Positions 32,394 to 41,492 of a stretch of DNA of 64,000 bases are shown here, in pieces; within the stretch, counting starts at the first letter, position 1, and every line of letters starts with the position of its first letter. This DNA comes from Enterobacter sp. Ag1. GTDB taxonomy: Bacteria > Pseudomonadota > Gammaproteobacteria > Enterobacterales > Enterobacteriaceae. The translations under genes were made by a program, and so were the position numbers. The DNA lies in the NCBI GenBank assembly GCA_000277545.1, contig AKXM01000016.1, positions 124,001 to 188,000 on the forward strand, read 5' to 3'. The notes under the pieces are model-generated. The model ran no database searches. It was not told the DNA's origin and worked only from the letters and a program-made list of their open reading frames with translations.

Positions 32394-32684
32394 TTATTAA
32401 TCCGTACAACACAAAAAAGAAACCATTAAGGTTCCGGAATCTTTCCTCGGGATCAAATCGAAGCCGCCCCGGAAAGGTTACAAATTATAAAAACTCCGCA
32501 ATAACATAGCAATGGATTCTTGTTTCATTTTTTGTATAAGAGAGCTCTTAAAATATCTTTATTTTCATAAGGATACGAAGGTTATGGTTTTTGGATAATC
32601 ATTCGATAAATCATGATTTTAATTAACATTTCACTTCCCGCTTCGGTGCTACGCTTTAGGACAATGGCTAAAAAAGGAGGAGAC
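32394..32684. other. Divergent ydiY/pfkB promoter region
   Basis: This 291-bp gap is AT-rich, especially 32480-32640. It contains no credible gene and must carry both promoters. No specific operator could be assigned. Confidence 0.6.
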
Positions 32685-33614
32685 ATGACCGCTATTTTTA
32701 CACTCACCCTCGCCCCTTCCCTCGACAGCGCCACCGTCACGGCGCAAATCTATCCTGAAGGGAAACTTCGCTGCACCTCGCCCATCTTTGAACCCGGCGG
32801 CGGCGGTATAAACGTTGCCCGTGCCATTGTCCATTTGGGGGGACACGCCACGGCGATATTTCCGGTTGGCGGCGCGACTGGCCAGCACCTTCGCGATCTG
32901 CTGCTTGAAGAGCATGTCACCGTGGACACCGTGGAAGCGAAAGACTGGACTCGCCAGAACCTGCACGTACATACCGAATCTACCGGCGAACAATATCGAT
33001 TCGTTATGCCTGGAGCCGCCCTGACGGAGGATGAATTCCTGCACCTGGAACAAAAAGCCCTTGCCCTTCATTCCGGCGATATTCTGGCGATCAGCGGGAG
33101 CCTGCCGCCGGGCGTTGATCTCAAAAAGCTCTGCCGCCTGGTAAAAATGGCTCAGGAGAAAGGCATACGCTGCATTGTGGACAGCTCAGGAGAGGCACTG
33201 AAAGCCACACTCGCGTTAGGCAACATCGAACTGGTGAAGCCAAACCAAAAAGAGCTGAGCGCCTTAGTTCAGCGCGAACTTACGCAGCCGGACGATGTGC
33301 GAGCCGCCGCGCAGCACCTTGTCGACAGCGGCCAGGCAAAACGCGTCGTGGTTTCTCTGGGAGCCCAGGGAGCCCTGGCGGTTGATACACAAGAGTGTGT
33401 GCACGTTGTGCCACCGCCGGTCAAAAGCCAAAGCACCGTCGGCGCCGGAGACAGCATGGTTGGCGCCATGACGATCAAGCTTGCGGAAAACGCGCCTCTG
33501 CTGGATATCGTTCGCTATGGCGTGGCTGCCGGCAGTGCCGCTACGCTGAACAAAGGCACCCGCCTCTGCTCGCTGGAAAATACGCAGAAGATCTACGCCT
33601 GGCTACGAGGCTAA
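32685..33614 (+). CDS. pfkB: 6-phosphofructokinase 2
   Basis: A 309-residue ribokinase-family sugar kinase, the E. coli PfkB length. It phosphorylates fructose 6-phosphate to fructose 1,6-bisphosphate as the minor isoenzyme of glycolysis. The substrate motif EPGGGGINVARAI lies near the N-terminus and the anion-hole motif STVGAGDSMVGAM, with catalytic Asp near 256, near the C-terminus. ATG 32685 has a strong AAGGAGGA upstream. The longer frame from 32613 is rejected. Confidence 0.97.
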   Translation: MTAIFTLTLAPSLDSATVTAQIYPEGKLRCTSPIFEPGGGGINVARAIVHLGGHATAIFPVGGATGQHLRDLLLEEHVTVDTVEAKDWTRQNLHVHTESTGEQYRFVMPGAALTEDEFLHLEQKALALHSGDILAISGSLPPGVDLKKLCRLVKMAQEKGIRCIVDSSGEALKATLALGNIELVKPNQKELSALVQRELTQPDDVRAAAQHLVDSGQAKRVVVSLGAQGALAVDTQECVHVVPPPVKSQSTVGAGDSMVGAMTIKLAENAPLLDIVRYGVAAGSAATLNKGTRLCSLENTQKIYAWLRG

Positions 33615-33713
33615 CGTTTCGTTGCAGAATAAACGGGCTGCCGCCGGGCGAGAATATCGCCATTCCGGCAGCATGAACTATGCTAAAACCTTCAGGATAA
33701 CAACGGGGTGACT

Positions 33714-33995
33714 ATGAGCGAAGTTGAACGCTATCTGATAACGGTGCAATTTGAAGAGCAAAGCCTGGCCGACATCAACGAGCTGAACAACCAGCTCACG
33801 CGCGGCGGTTTTACCCTCACGCTCACCGATGATCAAGGCAAAATTCACGAACTTGGCCCGGGCAGCTTCGGGCTAATCAGTCCGCTTGATGAACAAGAAG
33901 TTGCAGCGTTGGCCAGAGGGCTGGGAAGCGTAGCGCTTGGCACGGAGCCTGACGTCGTCGTTACCCGCTGGGAAGCCTGGCAGAAACAAAAGTAA
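33714..33995 (+). CDS. ydiZ: Uncharacterised protein YdiZ
   Basis: A 93-residue cytoplasmic protein corresponding to E. coli YdiZ in position and in the core NELNNQLTRGGFTLTL and HELG segments. There is no signal peptide or membrane segment. ATG 33714 was chosen; a GTG two codons upstream is in frame. Function is unknown in all relatives. It sits between pfkB and yniA in the same direction. Confidence 0.85.
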   Translation: MSEVERYLITVQFEEQSLADINELNNQLTRGGFTLTLTDDQGKIHELGPGSFGLISPLDEQEVAALARGLGSVALGTEPDVVVTRWEAWQKQK

Positions 33996-34093
33996 GTACT
34001 GGCCGGGGTTGTGCGTCAGCGCGTGTTTTTGCCCGGCAAACGGCGATAAGCTATTGATTGCAGTGTCTACCAGCCAACCTGGGGAGAAAAGTC

Positions 34094-34954
34094 ATGTGGC
34101 AAGCCATCCGTCATTTGTTAAGCGAGCAGTTAGGCGAAGCAGAGATTGAACAGCGCACTGAGCTACCCGGCGGCGAAATTCACGCGGCATGGCATATTCG
34201 TTATGCGGGCCACGAGATTTTCGTCAAGTGTGACGAACGCGAAATGCTGCCCATCTTCACGGCAGAAGCCGATCAGCTAGAGCTCCTGTCGCGCAGTAAA
34301 ACCGTCAGAGTACCCAAGGTCTGGGCGCTCGGCAGCGACAGAGATTACAGCTTCTTGCTGCTGGAGTATCTGCCTTCTAAACCCCTCGATGCCCATAACG
34401 CGTTTCTCCTCGGTCAGCAGTTGGCCCGGCTTCATCAATGGAGCGACCAGCCGCAGTTCGGTCTGGACTTCGACAACGATCTCTCCACCACCCCGCAGCC
34501 CAACGCCTGGCAGCGACGCTGGTCGACCTTCTTTGCCGAGCAGCGCATTGGCTGGCAGTTGGAAATGGCGGCGGAAAAAGGCATCGACTATGGCGATATT
34601 GATTTGATCGTTGATGTTGTCCAGCAGTCGCTGGCCTCGCATCAGCCTCAGCCTTCCCTGTTGCATGGCGATCTCTGGTCGGGCAACTGCGCCCTCGGGC
34701 CTGACGGGCCCTTTATTTACGATCCCGCCTGCTATTGGGGTGACCGGGAATGCGACCTGGCCATGCTGCCGCTGCACAACGACCAGCCGCCGCAAATTTA
34801 CGACGGCTATCAGTCCGTCTCTCCTCTTCCGGCGGGCTTCCTCGACCGCCAGCCCATTTACCAACTTTATACCCTGCTTAACCGGGCGATTCTGTTCGGC
34901 GGGCAGCACCTGGTGACGGCGCAAAAAGCGCTGGAGAAAGTATTAGCGGCGTAA
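34094..34954 (+). CDS. yniA: Fructosamine kinase family protein YniA
   Basis: A 286-residue fructosamine/ketosamine-3-kinase family protein, matching E. coli YniA from MWQAIRHLLSEQLGEAEIE. The catalytic HGDLWSGNC is present, with the metal-binding DPACYWGDRECDLAM that follows. Members phosphorylate ketosamines or small sugars; E. coli YniA has thiamine-kinase-unrelated, poorly known activity. ATG 34094 has GGGGAG upstream. It converges on yniB. Confidence 0.93.
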   Translation: MWQAIRHLLSEQLGEAEIEQRTELPGGEIHAAWHIRYAGHEIFVKCDEREMLPIFTAEADQLELLSRSKTVRVPKVWALGSDRDYSFLLLEYLPSKPLDAHNAFLLGQQLARLHQWSDQPQFGLDFDNDLSTTPQPNAWQRRWSTFFAEQRIGWQLEMAAEKGIDYGDIDLIVDVVQQSLASHQPQPSLLHGDLWSGNCALGPDGPFIYDPACYWGDRECDLAMLPLHNDQPPQIYDGYQSVSPLPAGFLDRQPIYQLYTLLNRAILFGGQHLVTAQKALEKVLAA

Positions 34955-34960
34955 AAAGCA

Positions 34961-34990
34961 GGCCGCGCCTGAACGGCGTGGCCCGTTATT
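34961..34990. terminator. Bidirectional terminator between yniA and yniB
   Basis: A 9-bp stem, GGCCGCGCC with GGCGTGGCC (one G-T pair), precedes a T-rich stretch. It fills the gap between the two convergent genes. Confidence 0.7.
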
Positions 34991-35527
34991 TTATAAAAAG
35001 CCGAGCAGCTTGAAGAAGAAATAGCCCACTACGATGACAATCACCGGCAGGACGTAAAGCGGAAAAATCTGCAGTAAGATCGTGTGATGTGGCACAACCA
35101 CTTTTGCATCGAGCTGCGCTTTGCTGAGTCCCTCCGGCCCTTTGGCCTGTTCAAGAATCAGCTGATCCTGCACACCCTCGCGCAGGAATTTTGCCTGACG
35201 GCTCATGCGGGCCCCGGAGTCCTGCAGCGCCAGACCGATAAAAATCAGCGCAAATATTAGCCAGAAGAAGACGTTCACCTGGCCGTTAAAATCCGGCAGC
35301 GGCGAGTTGTACCAGAAGAAATTCAGGAACGGCGTATTGAACCGCATCATCTCAATCATCACGTGAGCGAAATCCATCATTACGGCGTCAATGCCCGGCT
35401 GTTTTTCGCTGTGCTGATACATAAATTTCAGGATGGAAATTACCGTCGACAGAAGCGCCGGGATAAAAATAATCCAGCCCGCCACGCGCTTTAAAATCGC
35501 AATGCGTCCAGCTTGTTGATACGTCAT
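34991..35527 (-). CDS. yniB: Inner-membrane protein YniB
   Basis: A 178-residue protein, the E. coli YniB length. Three to four hydrophobic segments are visible: about 14-33 (VAGWIIFIPALLSTVISIL), about 85-103 (VNVFFWLIFALIFIGLAL) and 155-175 (IFPLYVLPVIVIVVGYFFF). The function is unknown. It is divergent from hxpB and convergent with yniA. Confidence 0.92.
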   Translation of the reverse strand: MTYQQAGRIAILKRVAGWIIFIPALLSTVISILKFMYQHSEKQPGIDAVMMDFAHVMIEMMRFNTPFLNFFWYNSPLPDFNGQVNVFFWLIFALIFIGLALQDSGARMSRQAKFLREGVQDQLILEQAKGPEGLSKAQLDAKVVVPHHTILLQIFPLYVLPVIVIVVGYFFFKLLGFL

Positions 35528-35695
35528 GTACTCCCCTTTATTAGGACGTAACGTTATACGCTCAAAGTCTACCCTGTGTGGCGCTATTTCGCCTGAGCTT
35601 TGCGGGCTAAATTCGCAAAAGCGGTAGCTTCGAGCTTTGTTTCCGGCTAAAGATACACAAACATTTTATTTTGACGAACAGAAAGGAGTCATTTT

Positions 35696-36364
35696 ATGGC
35701 CGAAACGCGCCAAATCCTCGCAGCAATTTTTGATATGGATGGGCTGCTGATAGATTCCGAACCGCTTTGGGATCGTGCGGAGCTGGACGTGCTGGAGAGC
35801 ATCGGCGTCGATATTACGCGTCGTCACGAACTGCCCGACACGCTGGGATTACGCATCGACCTGGTGGTTGAACTTTGGTATTCACGCCAGCCGTGGACCG
35901 GACCATCCCGTGAGGAAGTGACCGCGCGCGTTATCGAACGTGCTATTGCGTTGGTTGAGGAACAGCGCCCGCTGCTGCCTGGCGTTATTGAAGCGGTGAA
36001 GCTTTGCAAAACGCTGGGCCTAAAGGTTGGCCTGGCTTCTGCGTCTCCGCTGCACATGCTGGAAAAGGTGCTTGAAATGTTCGACCTGCGCCAGGACTTC
36101 GACGCTATTGCCTCCGCCGAACATCTGCCTTACAGCAAGCCGCATCCACAAGTGTATCTCGATGCGGCCGCGAAGCTGGGGATCGATCCGCTCTCCTGCG
36201 TGACGCTCGAAGACTCCGTCAACGGTATGATCGCCACTAAAGCGGCGAGGATGCGCTCCATTGTGGTGCCTGCCGAGGAAAACTTTGCGGACCCACGCTG
36301 GTGCCTGGCGGACGTCAAACTTCCTTCTCTGGTTCAGCTAACGGAAACAAGCCTGAAAGGCTAA
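35696..36364 (+). CDS. hxpB: Hexitol phosphatase B (2-deoxyglucose-6-phosphate phosphatase, YniC)
   Basis: A 222-residue HAD-superfamily phosphatase. Motif I FDMDGLLIDSE carries the nucleophile D13 and acid/base D15, motif II is LASAS, motif III includes the Lys in YSKPHP, and motif IV is LEDSVNG. E. coli HxpB (YniC) dephosphorylates sorbitol 6-phosphate, mannitol 1-phosphate and 2-deoxyglucose 6-phosphate. AAAGGAG precedes ATG 35696. A GC-rich hairpin (36372-36389) follows the stop. Confidence 0.95.
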   Translation: MAETRQILAAIFDMDGLLIDSEPLWDRAELDVLESIGVDITRRHELPDTLGLRIDLVVELWYSRQPWTGPSREEVTARVIERAIALVEEQRPLLPGVIEAVKLCKTLGLKVGLASASPLHMLEKVLEMFDLRQDFDAIASAEHLPYSKPHPQVYLDAAAKLGIDPLSCVTLEDSVNGMIATKAARMRSIVVPAEENFADPRWCLADVKLPSLVQLTETSLKG

Positions 36365-36371
36365 ACCTGTC

Positions 36372-36389
36372 GGGCGGCTCAGGCCGCCC
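36372..36389 (+). terminator. Hairpin after hxpB
   Basis: The 7-bp stem GGGCGGC/GCCGCCC with a TCAG loop lies 7 bp after the hxpB stop. No strong T tract follows. Confidence 0.5.
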
Positions 36390-36428
36390 ATCTTCCTGAC
36401 AAAATGTTACACCGTCACCTCTTCCGAA

Positions 36429-36448
36429 TACTGTACAAAAACCCTATA
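36429..36448 (+). promoter_or_regulatory. Distal LexA box of ydjM (degenerate)
   Basis: TACTGTACAAAAACCCTATA keeps the left CTGT half-site of the LexA operator but lacks the right CAG. It corresponds in place and sequence to the weaker of the two LexA boxes upstream of E. coli ydjM. It touches the proximal box by two bases. Confidence 0.55.
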
Positions 36449-36466
36449 CTGGATGAATCGACAGTT
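36447..36466 (+). promoter_or_regulatory. Proximal LexA box of ydjM
   Basis: TACTGGATGAATCGACAGTT has the invariant CTG-N10-CAG of the SOS box. It lies 20 bp before the ydjM start codon. ydjM is an SOS gene in E. coli, so DNA-damage induction is expected here. Confidence 0.8.
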
Positions 36467-36485
36467 TCTTCATTCAGGTTGTATC

Positions 36486-37076
36486 ATGACGGCGGAAGGC
36501 CACCTGCTCTTTTCTATTGCCTGCGCAGTTTTTGCCAAAAACGCCGAACTGACGCCCGTCCTCGCCCAGGGTGACTGGTGGCATATTGTGCCGTCCGCGA
36601 TTCTGACCTGCCTGTTGCCGGATATTGACCACCCAAAATCCTTTCTGGGCCAGCGGCTAAGCTGGATCTCAAAACCGGTGGCGCGAATGTGCGGCCACCG
36701 GGGGTTTACCCACAGCCTGTTCGTGGTGTTCGCCGGGCTGGCACTGTTTTACCTCAAGGTACCGGAAAGCTGGGTCATTCCGGCCGATGCGCTGCAGGGC
36801 ATGGTGCTGGGTTACCTCAGCCATATCCTTGCCGACATGCTAACGCCTGCCGGGGTGCCGCTATTGTGGCCGTGCCGCTGGCGTTTCCGTTTCCCCATCG
36901 TTCGCCCACAAAAAGGCAATCAGCTTGAGCGCGCCCTGTGCATGGCGCTGTTTGGTTTTGCGGTTTGGATGCCCCAGGGCCTGCCCGAAAACGGTGCAGT
37001 ACGCTGGTCTTCGCAGATGATAAATTCGCTGCAAACCACCTTTAATAGCTTTATAACTCACCAGTCTGAGCGTTAA
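36486..37076 (+). CDS. ydjM: SOS-regulated inner-membrane protein YdjM
   Basis: A 196-residue DUF457 protein, the E. coli YdjM length, starting MTAEGHLLFSIACAVFAKNA. Motifs are LPDIDHPKSF and the HRGFTHS histidine cluster, typical of the membrane-bound metal-dependent hydrolase-like LexA-regulated family. Several hydrophobic segments span 10-160. The enzymatic role is unknown. ATG 36486 was chosen over an upstream in-frame ATG at 36453 because the LexA box covers the latter. Confidence 0.93.
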   Translation: MTAEGHLLFSIACAVFAKNAELTPVLAQGDWWHIVPSAILTCLLPDIDHPKSFLGQRLSWISKPVARMCGHRGFTHSLFVVFAGLALFYLKVPESWVIPADALQGMVLGYLSHILADMLTPAGVPLLWPCRWRFRFPIVRPQKGNQLERALCMALFGFAVWMPQGLPENGAVRWSSQMINSLQTTFNSFITHQSER

Positions 37077-37208
37077 ACAGCCAATATCATTCATTTGGTA
37101 ATAATCAATTCCTTTTGAATATAAGCCAACGCCCTGCCATCTGTTACGCTTTGCAACATAATGGTCGCCCCTGCGCGGCCGCGTGACAATAAATCAGGAG
37201 ATACGGGG

Positions 37209-38600
37209 ATGAATTTTCCACTGGTCGCGAACATTGTGGTGTTCGTTGTATTGCTATTGCTGCTGGCGCAAACTCGCCACAAGCAATGGAGCCTTGCCAA
37301 AAAAGTGCTGGCAGGTCTGGTACTGGGCGTGATCTTTGGCCTGGCGCTGCACACCATTTATGGTTCCGACAGCGCGGTGCTGAAAGATTCCATTCAGTGG
37401 TTTAATGTTGTCGGTAACGGCTATGTGCAGCTGCTGCAGATGATTGTTATGCCGCTGGTCTTCGCCTCAATTCTGAGTGCCGTCGCCAAACTGCATAATG
37501 CATCTTCGCTGGGGAAAATCAGCGTTCTGTCTATCGGTACACTGCTGTTTACCACGCTGATTGCCGCGCTGGTCGGGGTGCTGGTCACCAATCTGTTTGG
37601 CCTGACCGCTGAAGGCCTGGTGCAGGGCAATGCAGAAAACGCTCGTCTGGCGGCGATTCAGTCCAACTACATTGGTAAAGTGGCTGACCTGACCGTCCCG
37701 CAGCTGATCCTCTCCTTCGTGCCAAAAAACCCGTTTGCTGACCTGACCGGTGCCAACCCGACGTCTATCATCAGCGTGGTGATTTTTGCCGCCTTCCTGG
37801 GCGTCGCAGCGCTGAAGCTGCTGAAAGATGATGCCCCTAAAGGTGAGCGCGTACTGGTGGCTATCGACACCCTGCAAAGCTGGGTCATGAAGCTGGTTCG
37901 CCTGGTCATGCAGCTGACGCCATACGGCGTGCTGGCGCTGATGACCAAAGTAGTGGCGGGCTCAAACCTGCAGGACATCATCAAGCTGGGCAGCTTCGTG
38001 GTGGCGTCTTACCTTGGCCTGGCAATTATGTTTGGCGTTCACGCCGTTCTGCTGGCTTTCAACGGCGTTAGCCCGGTGAAATACTTCCGCAAAGTCTGGC
38101 CGGTGCTGACATTCGCGTTCACCAGCCGCTCCAGCGCGGCGAGTATCCCGCTGAACGTGGAAGCGCAAACCCGCCGTCTTGGCGTGCCAGAATCAATTGC
38201 CAGCTTCTCCGCCTCCTTCGGTGCAACCATCGGCCAAAACGGCTGTGCAGGTCTCTACCCGGCGATGCTTGCCGTGATGGTGGCTCCGACCGTAGGGATT
38301 AACCCGCTGGATCCTGTCTGGATTGCGACGCTGGTAGGGATTGTGACCGTTAGCTCCGCAGGCGTAGCCGGCGTGGGCGGTGGTGCAACCTTCGCCGCGC
38401 TGATTGTGCTGCCCGCGATGGGGCTGCCGGTCACGCTGGTCGCGCTGCTGATTTCCGTTGAACCGCTGATTGATATGGGCCGTACCGCCCTGAACGTTAG
38501 CGGGTCGATGACCGCCGGGACCATTACCAGCCAGTTGATGAAGCAGACCGACAAAGAGATTCTGAACAGCGACGATGAAGTGGAATTAGCCCACCGTTAA
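37209..38600 (+). CDS. tcyP: L-cystine:cation symporter TcyP
   Basis: A 463-residue dicarboxylate/amino acid:cation symporter (DAACS) family protein, the E. coli YdjN/TcyP length. It imports L-cystine as a sulfur source. Key segments are [20 protein letters not shown] (the serine-rich re-entrant loop), [18 protein letters not shown] and the C-terminal [13 protein letters not shown] 37209 has GGGG upstream. In E. coli it is under CysB. A good terminator follows. Confidence 0.97.
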   Translation: MNFPLVANIVVFVVLLLLLAQTRHKQWSLAKKVLAGLVLGVIFGLALHTIYGSDSAVLKDSIQWFNVVGNGYVQLLQMIVMPLVFASILSAVAKLHNASSLGKISVLSIGTLLFTTLIAALVGVLVTNLFGLTAEGLVQGNAENARLAAIQSNYIGKVADLTVPQLILSFVPKNPFADLTGANPTSIISVVIFAAFLGVAALKLLKDDAPKGERVLVAIDTLQSWVMKLVRLVMQLTPYGVLALMTKVVAGSNLQDIIKLGSFVVASYLGLAIMFGVHAVLLAFNGVSPVKYFRKVWPVLTFAFTSRSSAASIPLNVEAQTRRLGVPESIASFSASFGATIGQNGCAGLYPAMLAVMVAPTVGINPLDPVWIATLVGIVTVSSAGVAGVGGGATFAALIVLPAMGLPVTLVALLISVEPLIDMGRTALNVSGSMTAGTITSQLMKQTDKEILNSDDEVELAHR

Positions 38601-38618
38601 TCTGAACTGAAAAACAAA

Positions 38619-38646
38619 AGGCCGCTGGTGATAGCGGCCTTTTTTT
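38619..38646. terminator. Bidirectional terminator between tcyP and cedA
   Basis: The 8-bp stem AGGCCGCT/AGCGGCCT with a 6-nt loop has seven T after it on the plus strand and A-rich sequence before it. It can therefore serve cedA too. The cedA stop lies within its T tract. Confidence 0.88.
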
Positions 38647-38881
38647 ATACTTCGTTTTCCTGTCGAACCTGTTTCGCCCAGCGCTGTGCCGACTCGGGCA
38701 AAGTAAACGGCGGCGACTGGCGGAAGGCATCACCCAGTAAAACAAACGCTACATACTGCCCGCGCAGCAGATAGACATCTTTAAACCCGTCTACTCGCCA
38801 CGCATGAGAAGGCGGAGCTGGCTCCACGCGCGGCGTGTAGGTAATGATTGGGCGTGTATTCGGTTGGCGCAGTGGTTTCAT
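38645..38881 (-). CDS. cedA: Cell division modulator CedA
   Basis: A 78-residue protein aligning with E. coli CedA (80 residues): MKPLRQPNTRPIITYTPR, then LLRGQYVAFVLLGDAF and FTLPESAQRWAKQVRQ. CedA is a small DNA- and RNA-polymerase-binding protein first found as restoring division in a dnaA cos mutant. Start ATG 38881 follows the family N-terminus. A longer frame to 38938 exists but is unsupported. The SD is weak. Confidence 0.9.
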   Translation of the reverse strand: MKPLRQPNTRPIITYTPRVEPAPPSHAWRVDGFKDVYLLRGQYVAFVLLGDAFRQSPPFTLPESAQRWAKQVRQENEV

Positions 38882-38980
38882 AGGCAACGGGATTGGAACT
38901 GAATTAGTGAACAACCTCACCATGATAGCGGATCTCACCCTTCCTCGTCGCCCCCTCTTCTCTGTCTCCGCCCGTAAGGC

Positions 38981-39013
38981 AAAAAAAAGCCCGGCGCAGA
39001 GACTGCAGCCGGG
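38981..39013 (-). terminator. Terminator after osmE
   Basis: On the minus strand the stem CCCGGC/GCCGGG with a 12-nt loop is followed by eight T. It lies 20 bp after the osmE stop. Confidence 0.85.
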
Positions 39014-39032
39014 TCCTTTACGGCGTGCTAGC

Positions 39033-39374
39033 CTAGGCTTTAGGTGCCTGCGGATCGGTGTCGTATTCAGCGCAGGTCTGGTAGCCCGAATTCATCACGC
39101 GACCGGTGTCATCCAGCGCGACAAAATACGTTTCAGCTTTACCGTTACGCTGGCCCAGAATATAGGTCTGGCAGGTCCCTTTGGCGTGGATCATGGTGAT
39201 TTCGGAAGACGGTTTACCCGCAATCTGCTGAACCTGGGCACGGGTCATGCCTTTTTTCACATCTTTCACTACCGGCTCAGTCACCAGATCTTTGGTGCGA
39301 TCGTAAGCGGTACACCCTGCCAGCATAGTCATTACCGCTGCCGCGCCTAAAAATCCTGCAAATTTATTATTCAT
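39033..39374 (-). CDS. osmE: Osmotically inducible lipoprotein OsmE
   Basis: A 113-residue lipoprotein of the SmpA/OmlA fold. The lipobox LAGC places the lipidated cysteine at 21. The core [20 protein letters not shown] and [20 protein letters not shown] matches E. coli OsmE. Start MNNKFAG at 39374 is preferred over a frame extended by five residues. In E. coli it is induced by osmotic upshift and stationary phase. It is divergent from nadE. Confidence 0.95.
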   Translation of the reverse strand: MNNKFAGFLGAAAVMTMLAGCTAYDRTKDLVTEPVVKDVKKGMTRAQVQQIAGKPSSEITMIHAKGTCQTYILGQRNGKAETYFVALDDTGRVMNSGYQTCAEYDTDPQAPKA

Positions 39375-39641
39375 AATTATCCTCATCAATGAATGTATTG
39401 ATCCTGCGTGTTAGATAAGCCTGGAATATAAAAGAACATTTTTCAACTCGTTACCCTTAATGCGTGAAAATTCGGACAATAAGAGTATTCATAAGGATCC
39501 TGTCTGGTTTGCAGAAAAACTCGCCGTCTGCAGGCCGGGTAAGCCTTTGAGCCTTGTCGTTTTCAGCGCAACAGGGTAAGTTTTAGGACAGTTAAATTTT
39601 GCGGCCTGCGCGTTGCGGGTACAGCTTATTGGAGGGGTTAA

Positions 39642-40469
39642 ATGGCTCTGCAACAAGAGATTATTCAGGCACTGGGCGTTAAGCCACAGATCGACGCCAG
39701 CGAAGAGATCCGCGTCAGCGTTGATTTTCTGAAAACGTACCTTAAAACCTACCCGTTTATTAAATCTCTGGTGCTGGGGATAAGCGGCGGCCAGGACTCC
39801 ACTCTGGCGGGCAAACTCTGCCAGCTAGCTATCAGCGAACTGCGTGAAGAAAGCGGCGACGACAGCTATCAGTTTATCGCCGTGCGCTTGCCGTTTGGCG
39901 TACAGGCCGACGAGCAGGATTGCCAGGATGCCATTGCGTTTATCCAGCCGGATCGCGTGTTAACGGTGAACATCAAGGGCGCCGTGCTTGCCAGCGAGCA
40001 GGCTCTGCGCGAAGCGGGAATCGAGCTGAGCGATTTTGTTCGTGGCAATGAAAAAGCCCGCGAGCGCATGAAAGCGCAGTACAGCATCGCCGGGATGACC
40101 AAAGGCGTCGTCGTGGGGACTGACCATGCCGCGGAAGCCGTAACCGGATTCTTCACCAAGTATGGCGACGGCGGCACCGACATTAATCCTCTTTTCCGCC
40201 TCAACAAACGCCAGGGCAAACTGCTGCTGAAAACGCTCGGCTGCCCGGAACATTTGTACCTGAAGGCCCCGACAGCCGATCTCGAAGACGATCGCCCTTC
40301 TCTGCCGGATGAAGCGGCCCTCGGCGTAACCTACGTGCAAATTGACGATTATCTGGAAGGCAAAACCGTGCCGGCTGAAACCGCAAAAATCATCGAAGGC
40401 TGGTATCTGAAAACGGAACACAAACGCCGTCCGCCGATTACCGTGTTTGATGATTTCTGGAAAAAATAG
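39642..40469 (+). CDS. nadE: NH3-dependent NAD+ synthetase
   Basis: A 275-residue protein, the E. coli NadE length. It amidates deamido-NAD+ with ammonia and ATP, the last step of NAD synthesis. The PP-loop [12 protein letters not shown] is at about residues 46-57, and the RMKAQY and [20 protein letters not shown] blocks form the active site. GGAGGGG lies just before ATG 39642. A terminator hairpin follows. Confidence 0.97.
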   Translation: MALQQEIIQALGVKPQIDASEEIRVSVDFLKTYLKTYPFIKSLVLGISGGQDSTLAGKLCQLAISELREESGDDSYQFIAVRLPFGVQADEQDCQDAIAFIQPDRVLTVNIKGAVLASEQALREAGIELSDFVRGNEKARERMKAQYSIAGMTKGVVVGTDHAAEAVTGFFTKYGDGGTDINPLFRLNKRQGKLLLKTLGCPEHLYLKAPTADLEDDRPSLPDEAALGVTYVQIDDYLEGKTVPAETAKIIEGWYLKTEHKRRPPITVFDDFWKK

Positions 40470-40501
40470 TCAGAAACAGCTTTGCATTAGCATTTTTTCA
40501 G

Positions 40502-40524
40502 GGCGGCGTAGTGCCGCCTTTTTT
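40502..40524 (+). terminator. Terminator after nadE
   Basis: The 6-bp stem GGCGGC/GCCGCC with a 5-nt loop is followed by six T. Confidence 0.85.
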
Positions 40525-40535
40525 ACAGGATGGAC

Positions 40536-41426
40536 ATGGACACCTCTTCGCAACGCGCCACGCTTATAGGCCTTATCGCAATCCTGCTCTGGAGTACCTC
40601 CGTTGGCCTGTTGCGCAGCATCAGCGAGCACTTTGGCGCAGTCGGCGGCGCGGCCCTGCTCTACACCGTCAGCGCGCTGTGTCTTTGCCTCGCCCGAGGT
40701 TTGCCCAAAATACGCGAACTCCCACCCCGTTATCTCTGGGTTGGCGGGCTGCTCTTTGTGGGCTATGAAATAAGCCTGGCGCTTTCAATTGGCCTGGCGC
40801 ACACCCGCGCTCAGTCCCTGGAACTGGGGATGATCAATTATCTCTGGCCCTGCCTGACCGTCTTTTTCGCCCTGTTTATTAACGGCCAGCGCAGCAATTT
40901 ATGGCTGTGGCCTGGGCTCGCGCTTTCCCTGGCGGGGATTGTGCAGGTAATGAAAGGAGACGGCGACTGGTCGCCTCTCGTGATGTGGCACAACATTCTC
41001 GATAACCCACTGGCCTACGGCCTGGCTTTTGCCGCCGCCATCATCTGGGCGCTCTACTGCAACCTGACTCGCCGCTGGAGCGAAGGTAAAAGCGGCGTCA
41101 GCCTGTTTTTCTGCGCCACCGCGCTGGTGCTGTGGATTAAGTTCGCCTTTGTGGCACATCCAACAATGCATTTCACGCTATCCGGTACGGCGCAGCTGTT
41201 ATTTATGGGGATTTCTACCGCCGTCGCCTATTCAGCCTGGAATGTTGGTATCCAGCGGGGAAACATGACGCTGCTTGCCACGGCTTCCTACTTCACGCCG
41301 GTATTATCGGCCCTGCTCGCCACGCTGTGGCTGGGTCTGCATCCCGGCTTTGCTTTTTGGCAAGGTGTACTGATGGTTGTAGGCGGCTCTCTGCTTTGCT
41401 GGCTTGCCACGCGGCACTATGGTTAA
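40536..41426 (+). CDS. YddG-like DMT-family aromatic amino acid exporter
   Basis: A 296-residue drug/metabolite transporter with about ten membrane segments. It resembles E. coli YddG in several blocks: ATLIGLIAILLWST at the start, NYLWPCLTVFFALFINGQ in the middle, AYSAWNVGIQRGNMT and SYFTPVLSALLATLWLG near the end, and a closing GGSLLCWLATR. YddG exports aromatic amino acids. ATG 40536 is preferred since AGGA lies five bases upstream; ATG 40530 overlaps that SD. E. coli has no gene here between nadE and cho, so it may be a second copy or a relocated yddG. Confidence 0.85.
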   Translation: MDTSSQRATLIGLIAILLWSTSVGLLRSISEHFGAVGGAALLYTVSALCLCLARGLPKIRELPPRYLWVGGLLFVGYEISLALSIGLAHTRAQSLELGMINYLWPCLTVFFALFINGQRSNLWLWPGLALSLAGIVQVMKGDGDWSPLVMWHNILDNPLAYGLAFAAAIIWALYCNLTRRWSEGKSGVSLFFCATALVLWIKFAFVAHPTMHFTLSGTAQLLFMGISTAVAYSAWNVGIQRGNMTLLATASYFTPVLSALLATLWLGLHPGFAFWQGVLMVVGGSLLCWLATRHYG

Positions 41427-41458
41427 GGGCGATTCCCTCTTCACCTTCACGACTGCTA

Positions 41459-41478
41459 TACTGGTGAAATAAACAGTA
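41459..41478 (+). promoter_or_regulatory. LexA box of cho
   Basis: TACTGGTGAAATAAACAGTA matches the SOS box CTG-N10-CAG with TA flanks on both sides. It lies 14 bp before the cho start. E. coli cho is LexA-regulated. Confidence 0.88.
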
Positions 41479-41492
41479 CCCAGGAGTCCGAT

